Source: Candidatus Saccharibacteria bacterium
Lineage (GTDB): Bacteria > Patescibacteriota > Saccharimonadia > Saccharimonadales > Saccharimonadaceae
NCBI GenBank assembly: GCA_016789455.1
Contig: JAEUQU010000002.1
Location: forward strand, 124,001 to 188,000
Reading direction: 5' to 3'
Length of the DNA stretch: 64,000 bases
Within the stretch, counting starts at the first letter, position 1; each line of letters begins with the position of its first letter. The notes below the pieces were generated by a model. The model was given only the letters and a program-made list of their open reading frames with translations, was not told the origin of the DNA and did no database searches. Below are positions 1 to 7,105 of this stretch, piece after piece. A program made the translations under genes and the position numbers.

Positions 1-75
1 GGCCATAACGACAATCACCACAGCGATTTCGACCACCGTGAAGCCGTCGCGTCGCTTGGCCCTGATTCGTTTCAT
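1..75 (-). CDS. Type IV prepilin-like protein, N-terminus only (runs off the left edge)
   Basis: The 25 codons visible on the minus strand read as a short basic leader followed by GFTVVEIAVVIVVMA. That is the class III signal of type IV pilins and pseudopilins, cut by prepilin peptidase between Gly and Phe, with Glu at +5 of the mature protein. The rest of the gene lies outside the window. A TACACT -10 box at 83-88 is only 7 nt before the ATG and no ribosome binding site is visible, so the mRNA may be leaderless. It lies downstream of a second prepilin gene in the same direction, separated by a large palindrome. Confidence 0.85.
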   Translation of the reverse strand, partial: MKRIRAKRRDGFTVVEIAVVIVVMA

Positions 76-120
76 AACCATAAGTGTAATGGCCTCAAGG
101 CAAATGGTCAAACAGCACAA

Positions 121-251
121 GCCTTCCACTTTTCCCCTTGGCCGGGGTCGCTTTTTGCAGAGACTTCCACTGGAAGTCCTCGCAAGCGCTAGGCTGAAAT
201 CTGTCTAGAAACAGATTTCACATACCCCGGCCAAGGGGAAAAGTGGAAGGC
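121..251. repeat. 131-bp nested palindrome: 27-bp perfect inverted repeat enclosing two hairpins
   Basis: The arms 121-147 and 225-251 are perfect reverse complements over 27 bp. Between them are two smaller hairpins: 162-169 with 171-178 (8 bp, 1-nt loop) and 195-204 with 211-220 (10 bp, 6-nt loop). The whole could fold as a multi-branched junction in RNA or DNA. It sits between two prepilin genes read on the minus strand, starting 14 nt beyond the stop of the upstream one. No T-tract follows, so a simple intrinsic terminator is not the obvious reading; an attenuator, an RNase processing site or a small mobile palindromic element are alternatives. No second copy of the arms was seen here. 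Confidence 0.85.
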
Positions 252-264
252 CCGACGCTGGTCG

Positions 265-861
265 CTAATTTGCCTTGAAGTCGGTGGATTGAGTGCCGAG
301 ACGATACAAGATGCACGTGAACGAGGTGTCACAGAGGGCGACCTTACCGCATTGGCCATCGCCTTTGTCGATGATATTGTCGACCTCAGTGAAGAACTGC
401 TTGGTGTTAGAGATCTGGAGGTTGACACCGTTGGAAACATCGGTACAGGGATCGCCAAGCACATCGCCATCGTTGTCGTAGCGGATCTGGCCGAGGCTGC
501 GGGCGGGCAGGTCGTTTATATTCAGGTATTCGCGCAGGCCGTTGTTCTCGGGGATGCCGGTGTTGCCTAAGAGCCAGTCAATCTGGACGTTGGCGGTGGC
601 GCTGGGATAGGTGGCGTTGGGGAAACCGAGCTCGTTCTCTGTCTTCCAGGTAGACCAGGCCTGCTTGATGTGCCAGTTGGTCAGGGCACCTTCAACGGTC
701 TGAAAGGCTTTAGCAACATCAGTGGCCTTGGCACGGTGGATGGCTTGGGAATTGGCCATGTTCACGACGACGCCGATAACGCCGATGACGACGATGACCA
801 CGACGATTTCGACGATGGTGAAGCCTTTTTGGCGACGTGGGGCGTGTCTGTTGTTAAGCAT
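265..861 (-). CDS. Type IV prepilin-like protein
   Basis: A 198-aa protein with a 13-residue basic leader, then GFTIVEIVVVIVVIGVIGVVV, here described as the prepilin peptidase site plus the hydrophobic N-terminal helix. The globular part carries four cysteines in its last third, and the sequence YDNDGD followed by C-x5-NGVN and a closing C-G-x-V. The same order of motifs occurs in the pilin at 50241-50774, so the two look paralogous. Overlapping TACACT (871-876) and TATACT (866-871) boxes lie just before the ATG with no Shine-Dalgarno sequence, suggesting leaderless translation. It is probably a (minor) pilin of the type IV pilus used for motility, adhesion or DNA uptake. Confidence 0.9.
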   Translation of the reverse strand: MLNNRHAPRRQKGFTIVEIVVVIVVIGVIGVVVNMANSQAIHRAKATDVAKAFQTVEGALTNWHIKQAWSTWKTENELGFPNATYPSATANVQIDWLLGNTGIPENNGLREYLNINDLPARSLGQIRYDNDGDVLGDPCTDVSNGVNLQISNTKQFFTEVDNIIDKGDGQCGKVALCDTSFTCILYRLGTQSTDFKAN

Positions 862-974
862 ATACAGTATAGTGTAAGCCGATGCGGCCGGAAAATCAAA
901 TGTCGCGGTACTGGCGATGTGAAGCTGGCGGCACTTGTGCCGACGCTTGCATAAGCGCTATACTGACAACTATC

Positions 975-1535
975 ATGCGCGTTGAACGTCAACACCACGG
1001 GTTCTCAATCGTTGAGCTTATCATCGTCATCACCATCATTGCCGTCCTGGCCTCTGCGGTGGCTTTTGCCATGTTTGATGGGCCGCGCCGGGCGCGGAAT
1101 GCCGAGCGGCTGAAAGCGGCTGACGTCTACATCACCTTATTATCTAATTTCTATACGTCCAAAGGCTACTATCCCACCAGATCCGGTGCCGTCAATTATG
1201 TTTGCCTTGGCGAAGGGTACCCCGACTTTGATGGCGACACCACCAGGGACTGCTACGACCTGACCAACGCCGGACCGCCCTATAACACGGCTGACGAAGA
1301 CGCGACGTTCACCACTGAGCTCAAGGCATATAACAATGGTCGTCTGCCACTTAACATCAAGACGCCCGTTGTCGACCGGCTCGGCGTGAGTCGGGTGGGG
1401 CCGGTCCTGAATTACGGTGGCATGGAAGTCATTTTCTTCCTGGAGGGCGATAACGAGAAATGCGCCGTACAAAAACTGGTGCTTGCGTATTCGAGCAACG
1501 GCACCACGTACTGCTACGCCCAGCTCGAGCAATAG
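975..1535 (+). CDS. Type IV prepilin-like protein
   Basis: A 186-aa protein starting MRVERQHHGFSIVELIIVI: short leader, Gly-Phe cleavage site, Glu+5 and a hydrophobic helix, the signature of type IV pilins. An in-frame ATG exists upstream at 882, but it would add a hydrophilic extension before the leader and overlap the promoter; a TATACT box (959-964) ends 10 nt before the chosen ATG. The C-terminal domain has several cysteines and resembles minor pilins only in general form. It is transcribed divergently from the pilin at 265-861. Confidence 0.85.
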   Translation: MRVERQHHGFSIVELIIVITIIAVLASAVAFAMFDGPRRARNAERLKAADVYITLLSNFYTSKGYYPTRSGAVNYVCLGEGYPDFDGDTTRDCYDLTNAGPPYNTADEDATFTTELKAYNNGRLPLNIKTPVVDRLGVSRVGPVLNYGGMEVIFFLEGDNEKCAVQKLVLAYSSNGTTYCYAQLEQ

Positions 1536-1612
1536 CACTGCCCTCGACAGCGGCGGCATGCGTACGGTAAAATAAGCGTAATCACATCACAACAACAAAC
1601 ACCAAGGACAGC

Positions 1613-2623
1613 ATGTACCCGAACCAAGGCTACCCCTATCAATACCCGCAGGATAACCAGATGCCGCCAATGGCACCGCCACCGCGCAAGACCGGTCTGA
1701 AGGTGCTCGGCGTACTTATCGGCTTCATGGTGGTGGCGGCCTCCTTTGCCGGGGGCGCGGCCTTTTGGCAGGCGACACACCCAGTCGGGCAGTCGGCGCA
1801 GCCGGCCACAGAAGAGAAAGACGAAGACGAAGGCGAAGCCAAGACTGAGACCATCACGGTCAACCTGCTTTCCTCGCCACCGGACGCCAAAGCTGGCGAC
1901 CCGGTTGCTACGCGCTACCTGAGCCTGACCGCTCCGACGGCCTGGCGCACCATTGATAATGTGCCCGATCTAAAGCCCGATGCGTATGGCGCCGATTTCA
2001 AATCCAGCGACGTCCTGGCCCGGCTGATGAGCATACCCAGCCACCCCGACCGCATGCCGCAGTACTCATCGCTGACTACCAGCAACAAGCTCACGCTACT
2101 CCGTGTGGAAGACTGGCTGAAGACCGAGAGTCAGCTGGGCGGTGCGGCCGTCACCGATGTGCAGAAGCAGGCCTATTATGACTTCATCGACGGACTGAAA
2201 ACGGCGGACGGCCTGCAGGCAGCCAGTTGCAAGGTAGTCATCGGCGGTTCCTTCATGACGCCGTGCGATCGGACCGTAGTGCAACCCAAGCTGATTGCTA
2301 CCGCCGACAAGAGTTTGGAGGGAGTGGCGTTCATCGGTTTGGCGCCGGACGGCACGACATACGCTCCATCCGTCATCGTGCTGATGGCGGGGAAGATCAA
2401 CAAGAGCAAGGTCTTTGCCCAGGGCAACTTCGCCCTGCTCGACGAGCAGTATGACAAGCTGATGGCCGATGGTGAGCAGACTGACGCCGAAGCTGACAAG
2501 ATTAAAAAGGCGGTTGATGCCATGAAATCCGGCAAACTGACGGCCGAGCAGACCTCGCTGTACAAAGAAGTGCAGGACATGATCAAGTCGATCAAGGTTT
2601 CCGACAAAGCGCCGAAGCAATAA
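1613..2623 (+). CDS. Membrane-anchored protein with a short proline-rich cytoplasmic head, function unknown
   Basis: A 336-aa protein. Residues 1-27 are rich in Tyr, Pro, Gln and Asn, followed by one transmembrane helix (about 30-55) and an acidic linker (about 68-80). The remainder should be extracytoplasmic, with alternating hydrophobic strands and a lysine-rich helical C-terminus, and one cysteine pair around residues 200-215. A ribosome binding site AAGGA lies 4 nt before the ATG and a TAAAAT box about 40 nt upstream. I recognise no family. The layout, a Pro-rich head plus single TM plus long exterior domain, recurs in other CPR membrane proteins. Confidence 0.75.
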   Translation: MYPNQGYPYQYPQDNQMPPMAPPPRKTGLKVLGVLIGFMVVAASFAGGAAFWQATHPVGQSAQPATEEKDEDEGEAKTETITVNLLSSPPDAKAGDPVATRYLSLTAPTAWRTIDNVPDLKPDAYGADFKSSDVLARLMSIPSHPDRMPQYSSLTTSNKLTLLRVEDWLKTESQLGGAAVTDVQKQAYYDFIDGLKTADGLQAASCKVVIGGSFMTPCDRTVVQPKLIATADKSLEGVAFIGLAPDGTTYAPSVIVLMAGKINKSKVFAQGNFALLDEQYDKLMADGEQTDAEADKIKKAVDAMKSGKLTAEQTSLYKEVQDMIKSIKVSDKAPKQ

Positions 2624-2627
2624 AAAT

Positions 2628-2641
2628 AGCCCGTACGGGCT
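2628..2641 (+). terminator. Weak palindromic terminator after the membrane-anchored protein
   Basis: AGCCCGTACGGGCT is a perfect 14-nt palindrome starting 5 nt after the stop codon. It is not followed by a T-run, so terminator activity is an inference from position. Confidence 0.35.
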
Positions 2642-2669
2642 GCATAGTATCGTGGTGAGAGTTCGTGCC

Positions 2670-2703
2670 GCCGACGGCACCCCGGAAGTGGGGTGCCGTC
2701 GGC
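2670..2703 (-). terminator. 14-bp hairpin downstream of the accessory membrane gene
   Basis: Positions 2670-2683 pair perfectly with 2690-2703 around a 6-nt loop. The hairpin begins 13 nt beyond the stop codon of the minus-strand gene at 2716-3327. There is no T-tract on either side, so this may act as an mRNA 3'-end stabiliser or as a terminator of a T-independent type. Confidence 0.5.
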
Positions 2704-2715
2704 GTTGGTACCGGG

Positions 2716-3327
2716 TCAGCCGGCCTTCGTCCGCCCCTCGAGAGGAGTGGCGGTGGCCACGGGGCCACGGCGGCGCCGGGCGCGCAGGCGGCGGATGCCC
2801 ACGATGCTGCCCGTTGCGAGCGTCACCAGCAGCACCAGGCCGCCCAGCCACCACATGATGGTGGTGACGCCGGCCATGTAGTCCCGCACGGAGTAGTACT
2901 CCGTCGCCCGCTGCACCAGGTGCGAGGCGCTGATGGCCGCGACCATGGTGGCCGTGAAGCCCTGCGCCGCCCAGAACGCCCGCCGCTCCGCGAGCTGCAG
3001 CACGGCGAAGCCGCACAGCGCACCCGCCAGGGCGATGGCCAGGATGGCGATGGGCCAGCTGGCGGCTCCGGTGAGGTCGGCGTAGCCGTACTTCAGCCCG
3101 TCGGCCAGTGCCTTCTCGTACAGCCGCTTGAGTTCACCGCTGACGATGAACGACATGACTGCCACGAAGAAGGCGCAGCAGGCCGGCAGGCCGTGCTTCA
3201 TCCAGCGCTCGCCCTGCGGGGTGGACTTCATCCCCCAGAGCCGCGCGCCGGCGATGACGAGCAGCGCCAATCCCAGCAGCCCGGTGATGGGCCACGGGTT
3301 GAGGTAGAGGTGGTACTCTTGCGGCAT
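2716..3327 (-). CDS. Accessory 4-TM membrane protein of unknown function
   Basis: A 203-aa protein with four hydrophobic segments (roughly residues 12-30, 48-64, 88-112 and 160-182) and an Arg-rich C-terminal tail. The start is the ATG at 3327, preceded by GGGAG; the open frame continues upstream to 3453 but this would run through the promoter. The gene is visibly more GC-rich than its neighbours, is flanked by AT-rich DNA, and has its own promoter (3400-3428) and hairpin 3' end. These traits are shared with the membrane genes at 29.6-31.8 kb. No known family is recognised. Antisense open frames on the plus strand here are treated as shadows. Confidence 0.75.
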   Translation of the reverse strand: MPQEYHLYLNPWPITGLLGLALLVIAGARLWGMKSTPQGERWMKHGLPACCAFFVAVMSFIVSGELKRLYEKALADGLKYGYADLTGAASWPIAILAIALAGALCGFAVLQLAERRAFWAAQGFTATMVAAISASHLVQRATEYYSVRDYMAGVTTIMWWLGGLVLLVTLATGSIVGIRRLRARRRRGPVATATPLEGRTKAG

Positions 3328-3335
3328 GGTGGTCT

Positions 3336-3350
3336 CCCTGACCATCAGGG
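3336..3350 (-). promoter_or_regulatory. 5' UTR hairpin covering the Shine-Dalgarno site
   Basis: Positions 3336-3341 and 3345-3350 pair over 6 bp around a 3-nt loop in the leader of the 2716-3327 gene. The GGGAG ribosome binding site (3334-3338 on the minus strand) is partly inside the 3' side of the stem. This could make translation depend on opening the hairpin, but that is inferred only. Confidence 0.4.
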
Positions 3351-3399
3351 GCGTATGCCCAGTGGGAAGGTGTCCCTCTGTCAAGCAGGGTACTATACC

Positions 3400-3428
3400 A
3401 TTATAGCATAAAATGCTAAAAAATGCAA
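3400..3428 (-). promoter_or_regulatory. Promoter TTGCAT-N17-TATAAT with a palindrome in the spacer
   Basis: On the minus strand TTGCAT (3423-3428) and TATAAT (3400-3405) are 17 nt apart, with an extended -10 TGC just before TATAAT. The spacer contains a 6-bp inverted repeat (3404-3409 with 3413-3418), which could be an operator or chance. It drives the gene at 2716-3327. Confidence 0.75.
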
Positions 3429-3468
3429 GTACCGCTGCCGCAAAAGGGTTCACTATGGTTTTTTGACA

Positions 3469-3490
3469 GGTTGACGCAAAGTTATATAAT
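3469..3490 (+). promoter_or_regulatory. Promoter for the proline-rich surface protein
   Basis: TATAAT lies at 3485-3490, 9 nt before the ATG at 3500. Overlapping -35 candidates TTGACA and TTGACG lie upstream. The transcript would have a leader of only a few nucleotides. Confidence 0.65.
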
Positions 3491-3499
3491 GAACATGTT

Positions 3500-4090
3500 A
3501 TGAATGCAACTTTACGTTACATCTTTGTCTTTGCTCTCGCTTTGGGCGGCCTGGGTCTCCTGCCGGAGATACCCGCATATGCATTGGAGGCAGTGACTGC
3601 ACCAGTTAAGCCCATCGTTCAGGAAGTCCAGAATCCGCAAGTGATCCAGCAAGTGCCGGAAACGGTCGAAGAGGTGACCGATCCGCTTATCTCGCCGACC
3701 TCGCCGCAGCAGAATACTCCCGAGGGGCCGCCGCGTACCCAGCCGGAGACCCAGGCACCAGCACCTGCCGATCAGCCCGAGACGACCGCACCGGGTGCGG
3801 CGCCAGGCCCCTCGACGCCGCCAGTGACACCTGGCGGCGGCTCGCGGCCATCGACGGATACGGTGACGCCGGAAATCGAACCGCCGGTTACGCCCGGCTC
3901 GCAGCGGGCGGCGCTCGAGGAGCAGCCCTCTGACATAAACGTGGTATTTACGGCCGACCGCAGCCAGCTGCCAATCATCATCACGCTGACAGTGGCGGTC
4001 CTGTTGATGCTGACGACGGTAGGCATCTACCTGTATCCGCGGCGTCAGTTGCTACTACGTCGCATTAAGCACCTTACGCGACGTAGCTAA
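3500..4090 (+). CDS. Secreted proline-rich surface protein with C-terminal membrane anchor
   Basis: A 196-aa protein. Residues 1-28 form a signal peptide ending near AYA. The middle (about 40-150) is a low-complexity stretch rich in Pro, Thr, Glu and Gln, as in cell-wall-spanning stalks. A hydrophobic helix (about 160-178) followed by a very basic tail (RRQLLLRRIKHLTRRS) anchors the C-terminus. No LPXTG sortase site is seen. Such an arrangement suits an exposed adhesin or spacer protein, but no enzymatic domain is present. The start sits 9 nt from the -10 box without a Shine-Dalgarno site. Confidence 0.8.
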   Translation: MNATLRYIFVFALALGGLGLLPEIPAYALEAVTAPVKPIVQEVQNPQVIQQVPETVEEVTDPLISPTSPQQNTPEGPPRTQPETQAPAPADQPETTAPGAAPGPSTPPVTPGGGSRPSTDTVTPEIEPPVTPGSQRAALEEQPSDINVVFTADRSQLPIIITLTVAVLLMLTTVGIYLYPRRQLLLRRIKHLTRRS

Positions 4091-4107
4091 TTATTGTAAT
4101 ATAAGCA

Positions 4108-4134
4108 TTAGCACTCTTGATTTAGGAGTGCTAT
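4108..4134 (+). promoter_or_regulatory. CIRCE operator (HrcA binding site)
   Basis: TTAGCACTC, a 9-nt spacer, then GAGTGCTAT. This matches the CIRCE consensus TTAGCACTC-N9-GAGTGCTAA at 17 of 18 arm positions and keeps the exact spacing. A promoter is built over it: TTGATT at 4117-4122 (inside the spacer) and TATGAT at 4140-4145, 17 nt apart. By established knowledge HrcA bound here would block RNA polymerase and release it on heat or protein-folding stress. Confidence 0.9.
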
Positions 4135-4145
4135 TTTGCTATGAT
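4117..4145 (+). promoter_or_regulatory. CIRCE-overlapped promoter
   Basis: TTGATT (4117-4122), a 17-nt spacer and TATGAT (4140-4145), preceded by TGC as an extended -10. The -35 lies within the CIRCE spacer. The next gene starts at 4317, so the mRNA would carry a leader of about 165 nt. Confidence 0.7.
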
Positions 4146-4151
4146 AAATAC

Positions 4152-4316
4152 AGACAAAAAGGGCAGCAGACAGAGGCCGGCCTATCAATCTTAACCAGCA
4201 AAACACATAAGAACCTACCGTGGGTGTGCGCGGAAGGAGCGGTAGCAACGACACGGTTGCAATCAATTATCAAGTGAGCCCGACGCATGTGCGGGTAAGG
4301 GGTATAAGGAGTCTAT
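4152..4316 (+). promoter_or_regulatory. Structured leader of about 165 nt between CIRCE promoter and gene
   Basis: Three local hairpins can be drawn: CTACCG with CGGTAG around 4218-4248, GCAAC with GTTGC around 4247-4262, and a CCCG/CGCA-TG-TGCG/GGG stem around 4278-4294. An AAGGAG ribosome binding site ends 5 nt before the ATG at 4317. No known riboswitch or thermometer class was recognised; a protein-coding role is unlikely because no frame is convincing. Confidence 0.45.
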
Positions 4317-4766
4317 ATGACAGTTAAAACCATCAACAGTGAGCAGGTCTGGCAATCGCCGGACGGCCAGAAGACAATTTGGAAGGTCACGCTGGAGGCT
4401 GGCGGGCAGCAGTACGAGCTCAAGACGTACAGCCGTGCCATCAGCGAAATCGGTTATGAGGGCAGTGTGGAGAGCTACACCAATGAGCGGGGTGACCGTT
4501 TTGTACGCCAGATTCCCAAGAAGCCGGCCGAATCGACAGCCGTCAACCGCGACAGCTCAATCCGTGCCCAGTGGGCCATCGGGCAGGCTATCGCCCTGGC
4601 GTCGGCGACGATGGACAAGAAAGCCATCACCATGCCGGTCATCGAGACATATGCCAAACAGCTGTTTACCACGGTCAGCCGTGTGATGGGCGAAAGCGTC
4701 ACGCCGGCGATGATGCAGAATGCCGAAACCGTCATCCGCGGCTATACGCAGCCGCAGCGCATCTAG
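4317..4766 (+). CDS. Conserved-looking small protein under CIRCE control, function unknown
   Basis: A 149-aa soluble protein. Residues 5-65 alternate short beta-type segments (VWQSPDGQKTIWKVTL, YELKTYS, GSVESYTNERGDRFVRQIPK), a pattern compatible with an OB-like barrel. Residues 80-145 look helical. No signal peptide or TM segment. The start has a clear AAGGAG site. CIRCE sites usually precede groEL or hrcA-dnaK, so its presence here suggests a stress-related role, perhaps nucleic acid or protein protection. I do not recognise a family and no chaperone motif is seen. Confidence 0.75.
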   Translation: MTVKTINSEQVWQSPDGQKTIWKVTLEAGGQQYELKTYSRAISEIGYEGSVESYTNERGDRFVRQIPKKPAESTAVNRDSSIRAQWAIGQAIALASATMDKKAITMPVIETYAKQLFTTVSRVMGESVTPAMMQNAETVIRGYTQPQRI

Positions 4767-4781
4767 CATGAGGCGCGACTG

Positions 4782-4811
4782 AAAAGCCCCGGGACTACCC
4801 CGGGGCTTTTT
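4782..4811 (+). terminator. Rho-independent terminator
   Basis: AAAAGCCCCGG and CCGGGGCTTTT pair around a 7-nt loop, followed by further T. It ends the CIRCE-controlled gene and, because the stem is flanked by A and T runs, can also serve the opposing topoisomerase gene that stops at 4828. Confidence 0.9.
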
Positions 4812-4827
4812 GTTGCGCAGGACTGTG

Positions 4828-5808
4828 TTAATCAACGCTGCTAAGGAGCTCCAGGACGCCGCGTTCGCTGGCGCTCATGTAGCGGCGGGGGCGCATGCCA
4901 CGGACGGTCTGGGTGACCTTGTGGATGGCATCGGATTTCATGTAGGCATTGATGATACGGGGGTCGACATATGACTTGCGGGCGATGGCGGGTGTGTTGC
5001 CAAGGCGCTCGGCGACCTTCTTGATACATTCGGTGACGATCCTGTGGCGTTCGGCTTCACTGCTTGCCTGTTGGCTGGCGGCCAGTTCGGTCATGGCTAG
5101 CAAGGTGCCGCCCCAGGTGCGGAAATCTTTGGCGGTGAATTCTTCGCCCATGTGGAGCTTGATGTAGTCGTTGACGTCGCGGCTGGAGACGTCGTGCAGA
5201 GTGCCGTCGTGATCGTAATATTTGAAGATTTCGTAGCCGGGCAGCTCATCGAGCTGGCGGATGATATCGGTCAGCTGTTTGTCGTCGATGGTCTGCTCGT
5301 GCTCCTGCCCGCTCTTGCCGATGAAGTGGAAGGTGACGGAGTGTCCTTCGAAATGAGTATGCTTGTGGCGCATGGTAGTGATGCCGTAGTGCTGGTGCTG
5401 GCGGGCGTATTCCTCGTTGCCGACACGGAAGTAGGCCTCGTCCATCAGCTTGACGACGCAGGCCATCACTTTGTCCTTGTGCAGGCCGTCGGCCTTGAGG
5501 TCGCGGGCGATCTGCTGACGCACGCTCGGCAGGGCAGAGGCGAAGCGCAGGATGCGGTCAAATTTGAGGCGCTCCTGGCGCTTGTGATGGGCCTGACTGT
5601 AGATGGCCTGTTTGCGGCCGGCATCGTCGTAGCCGGTGGCCTGGATCTTGCTGCGGGGAGACGGGGAGATCTGAACGTCTTTCCAGGCGGGCGGTATGGC
5701 GAGTTTGTTAAGCCGTTCGATAAGGCTTTCGTCGGTAATGCGGTCATCGTGCTGAAAATAATCAAAGCCGTCGCCGCTGCGTTTCCTGGTGATAAAAGCG
5801 TGTGTCAT
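4828..5808 (-). CDS. DNA topoisomerase IB (poxvirus/eukaryotic type)
   Basis: A 326-aa enzyme that relaxes supercoils through a transient 3'-phosphotyrosyl bond. The catalytic tyrosine is Tyr280 in the motif SYVDPRIINAY. Other active-site elements are the Arg in YFRVGNEEYA and the Arg in KDFRTWGGT. Length and order fit the compact bacterial/poxvirus topoisomerase IB rather than the large eukaryotic form. It is transcribed alone, convergent with the CIRCE-controlled gene. Type IB enzymes are patchy in bacteria, so transfer is possible but codon use does not stand out. A long antisense open frame (5152-5883) is a shadow. Confidence 0.93.
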   Translation of the reverse strand: MTHAFITRKRSGDGFDYFQHDDRITDESLIERLNKLAIPPAWKDVQISPSPRSKIQATGYDDAGRKQAIYSQAHHKRQERLKFDRILRFASALPSVRQQIARDLKADGLHKDKVMACVVKLMDEAYFRVGNEEYARQHQHYGITTMRHKHTHFEGHSVTFHFIGKSGQEHEQTIDDKQLTDIIRQLDELPGYEIFKYYDHDGTLHDVSSRDVNDYIKLHMGEEFTAKDFRTWGGTLLAMTELAASQQASSEAERHRIVTECIKKVAERLGNTPAIARKSYVDPRIINAYMKSDAIHKVTQTVRGMRPRRYMSASERGVLELLSSVD

Positions 5809-5872
5809 GTGGGGCGTATCTCCGTTAACCGCGTATCAGTGCACGTATCCATACCATACCATAACCGGCCGC

Positions 5873-6334
5873 CTAGTACTTGATGAGGCTGACGTGGACA
5901 CGGCGCCCGGGGGCCTGGTCGGAGAGGCTGGTGGAGCCATCGGCGGCCTGCAGTTCCAGGGTGATCTTGTAATCTTCACGGTGGGCCTGGATGAGGGAGG
6001 CGGTATTTTCGGTGATGGTATAACCCTGGCGCTTGAGCTCGCCGAGAATCAGCTGCCGGTCGGGCATTTCCAGCGTATCGCCGACGGGGAAGCGGCGGAC
6101 GAGCTCGGCATCAGTGGCCATTGATTTGTTGGTGAAATTTTCGGATTCGGCAAAGCCGAGCATCTGCAGCTGCAGGGAGTTGAGTTCGTTTTTAAGGTTC
6201 TGTTCGTTGATGGGACCCGTGATGAAGGGGACGGCGTAGAGGGCGACGGCCGTGCCCAGGGCGATCAATAGCAGAGTGAGGATGGTGGAGGGGGTGAAAT
6301 TTTTATTTTTGTCGTTGGCGTAAGACCGGTTCAT
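5873..6334 (-). CDS. Single-pass membrane protein, function unknown
   Basis: A 153-aa protein starting MNRSYANDKNKNFTPSTIL at the ATG 6334. Residues 13-38 form one TM helix; the rest (about 115 aa) should be outside and is Glu/Gln-rich with no cysteine. The open frame extends further upstream, but a TATAGT box (6341-6346) lies just 6 nt before this ATG, fixing the start as a probable leaderless one. The topology resembles minor pilus-assembly or divisome accessory proteins; no family is recognised. Confidence 0.7.
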   Translation of the reverse strand: MNRSYANDKNKNFTPSTILTLLLIALGTAVALYAVPFITGPINEQNLKNELNSLQLQMLGFAESENFTNKSMATDAELVRRFPVGDTLEMPDRQLILGELKRQGYTITENTASLIQAHREDYKITLELQAADGSTSLSDQAPGRRVHVSLIKY

Positions 6335-6424
6335 GTTCCCACTATAGCAAATCTGCGGGGTAATTCCTGCACTGGGCGTGCATGATGGCAATGGTATGAT
6401 GGGGCTATTGCCAAACGACTTTTT

Positions 6425-7087
6425 GTGACCATTGCCCGGACTGCATACCTGACCCCGACCGTCATCGAGGTCACCTTGGCGTTGCCGGAGGCGCTCAGCT
6501 TTGTGCCGGGCCAGTATATCCGCCTGAAGATGCAAGGGGAGTGGCGGGCTTATTCGGTTGCGGCCATGCCGGATGCCTTTACTGTCGTCATCGTGGCTCA
6601 GCTGGTGGATGGCGGGAGGGCATCCAAGGAGTTCATCGCCATGCAGCCAGGTGACAGGTACCTGATGTTGCCACCGGAGGGCTGGTATACGTACCATTCC
6701 GGTCAGCCGGCCTGTTTTGCGGGGACGGGCACGGGCATCATCCCTTGTCTGGCAATGATCGAAGGGGCGCTGGCGCAGGGAGAACGTAAGCAGCTGACAC
6801 TGCTCTTTGGTGCCAGGTCGCAAGCTAACCTGTTCTATACCGACCGGCTTGACGCGCTGGCCAGACGGTACGCCAACTTCACAGTGGTGTATGCGCTGAG
6901 CCGCCCCGACCCGGGCTGGACCGGCTATGAAGGGCGCGTCAGCGACTACTTACGGCAGCATTTTCAGGAGCTGCGCGCCGCAACGTTTTACGTCTCCGCT
7001 TGGCACGAGACGGTGGAGAGCCTGGTGGCGCTACTGCTGAAGCTGGGGGTTGAGCGCAGCGATCTGCATAGCGAGTACTACGATTAA
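6425..7087 (+). CDS. Ferredoxin/flavodoxin-NADP reductase-like oxidoreductase
   Basis: A 220-aa protein of the FNR fold. Residues 1-95 form the FAD-binding barrel with the diagnostic R-x-Y-S in WRAYSVAA and GQYIRLK before it. Residues 97-220 form the NAD(P)-binding half with GTGTGIIPCLAMIEGAL and a terminal STWHE-like region (VSAWHE). It would move electrons between NAD(P)H and a small carrier or a membrane partner. The chosen start is GTG at 6425; no ribosome binding site is visible and a TATGAT box is near 6394. It is followed 18 nt later by a PAP2 phosphatase, with which it may be co-transcribed. Confidence 0.82.
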   Translation: MTIARTAYLTPTVIEVTLALPEALSFVPGQYIRLKMQGEWRAYSVAAMPDAFTVVIVAQLVDGGRASKEFIAMQPGDRYLMLPPEGWYTYHSGQPACFAGTGTGIIPCLAMIEGALAQGERKQLTLLFGARSQANLFYTDRLDALARRYANFTVVYALSRPDPGWTGYEGRVSDYLRQHFQELRAATFYVSAWHETVESLVALLLKLGVERSDLHSEYYD

Positions 7088-7105
7088 GTAGTAAAATACA
7101 GCTAC

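Noticed and set aside
121-251. Insertion sequence or integron attC site
   Set aside because: No transposase or integrase is nearby, no target duplication was seen, and the attC core layout is absent.
2665-3411. 248-codon plus-strand open frame opposite the 4-TM accessory gene
   Set aside because: Arg/Gly/Gln-rich antisense translation; the minus strand has a matched promoter, ribosome binding site, TM helices and hairpin end.
5152-5883. 243-codon plus-strand open frame opposite topoisomerase IB
   Set aside because: It is the antisense of a gene with clear catalytic motifs, has no ribosome binding site, and its valine/aspartate-rich composition is typical of GC-rich antisense frames.
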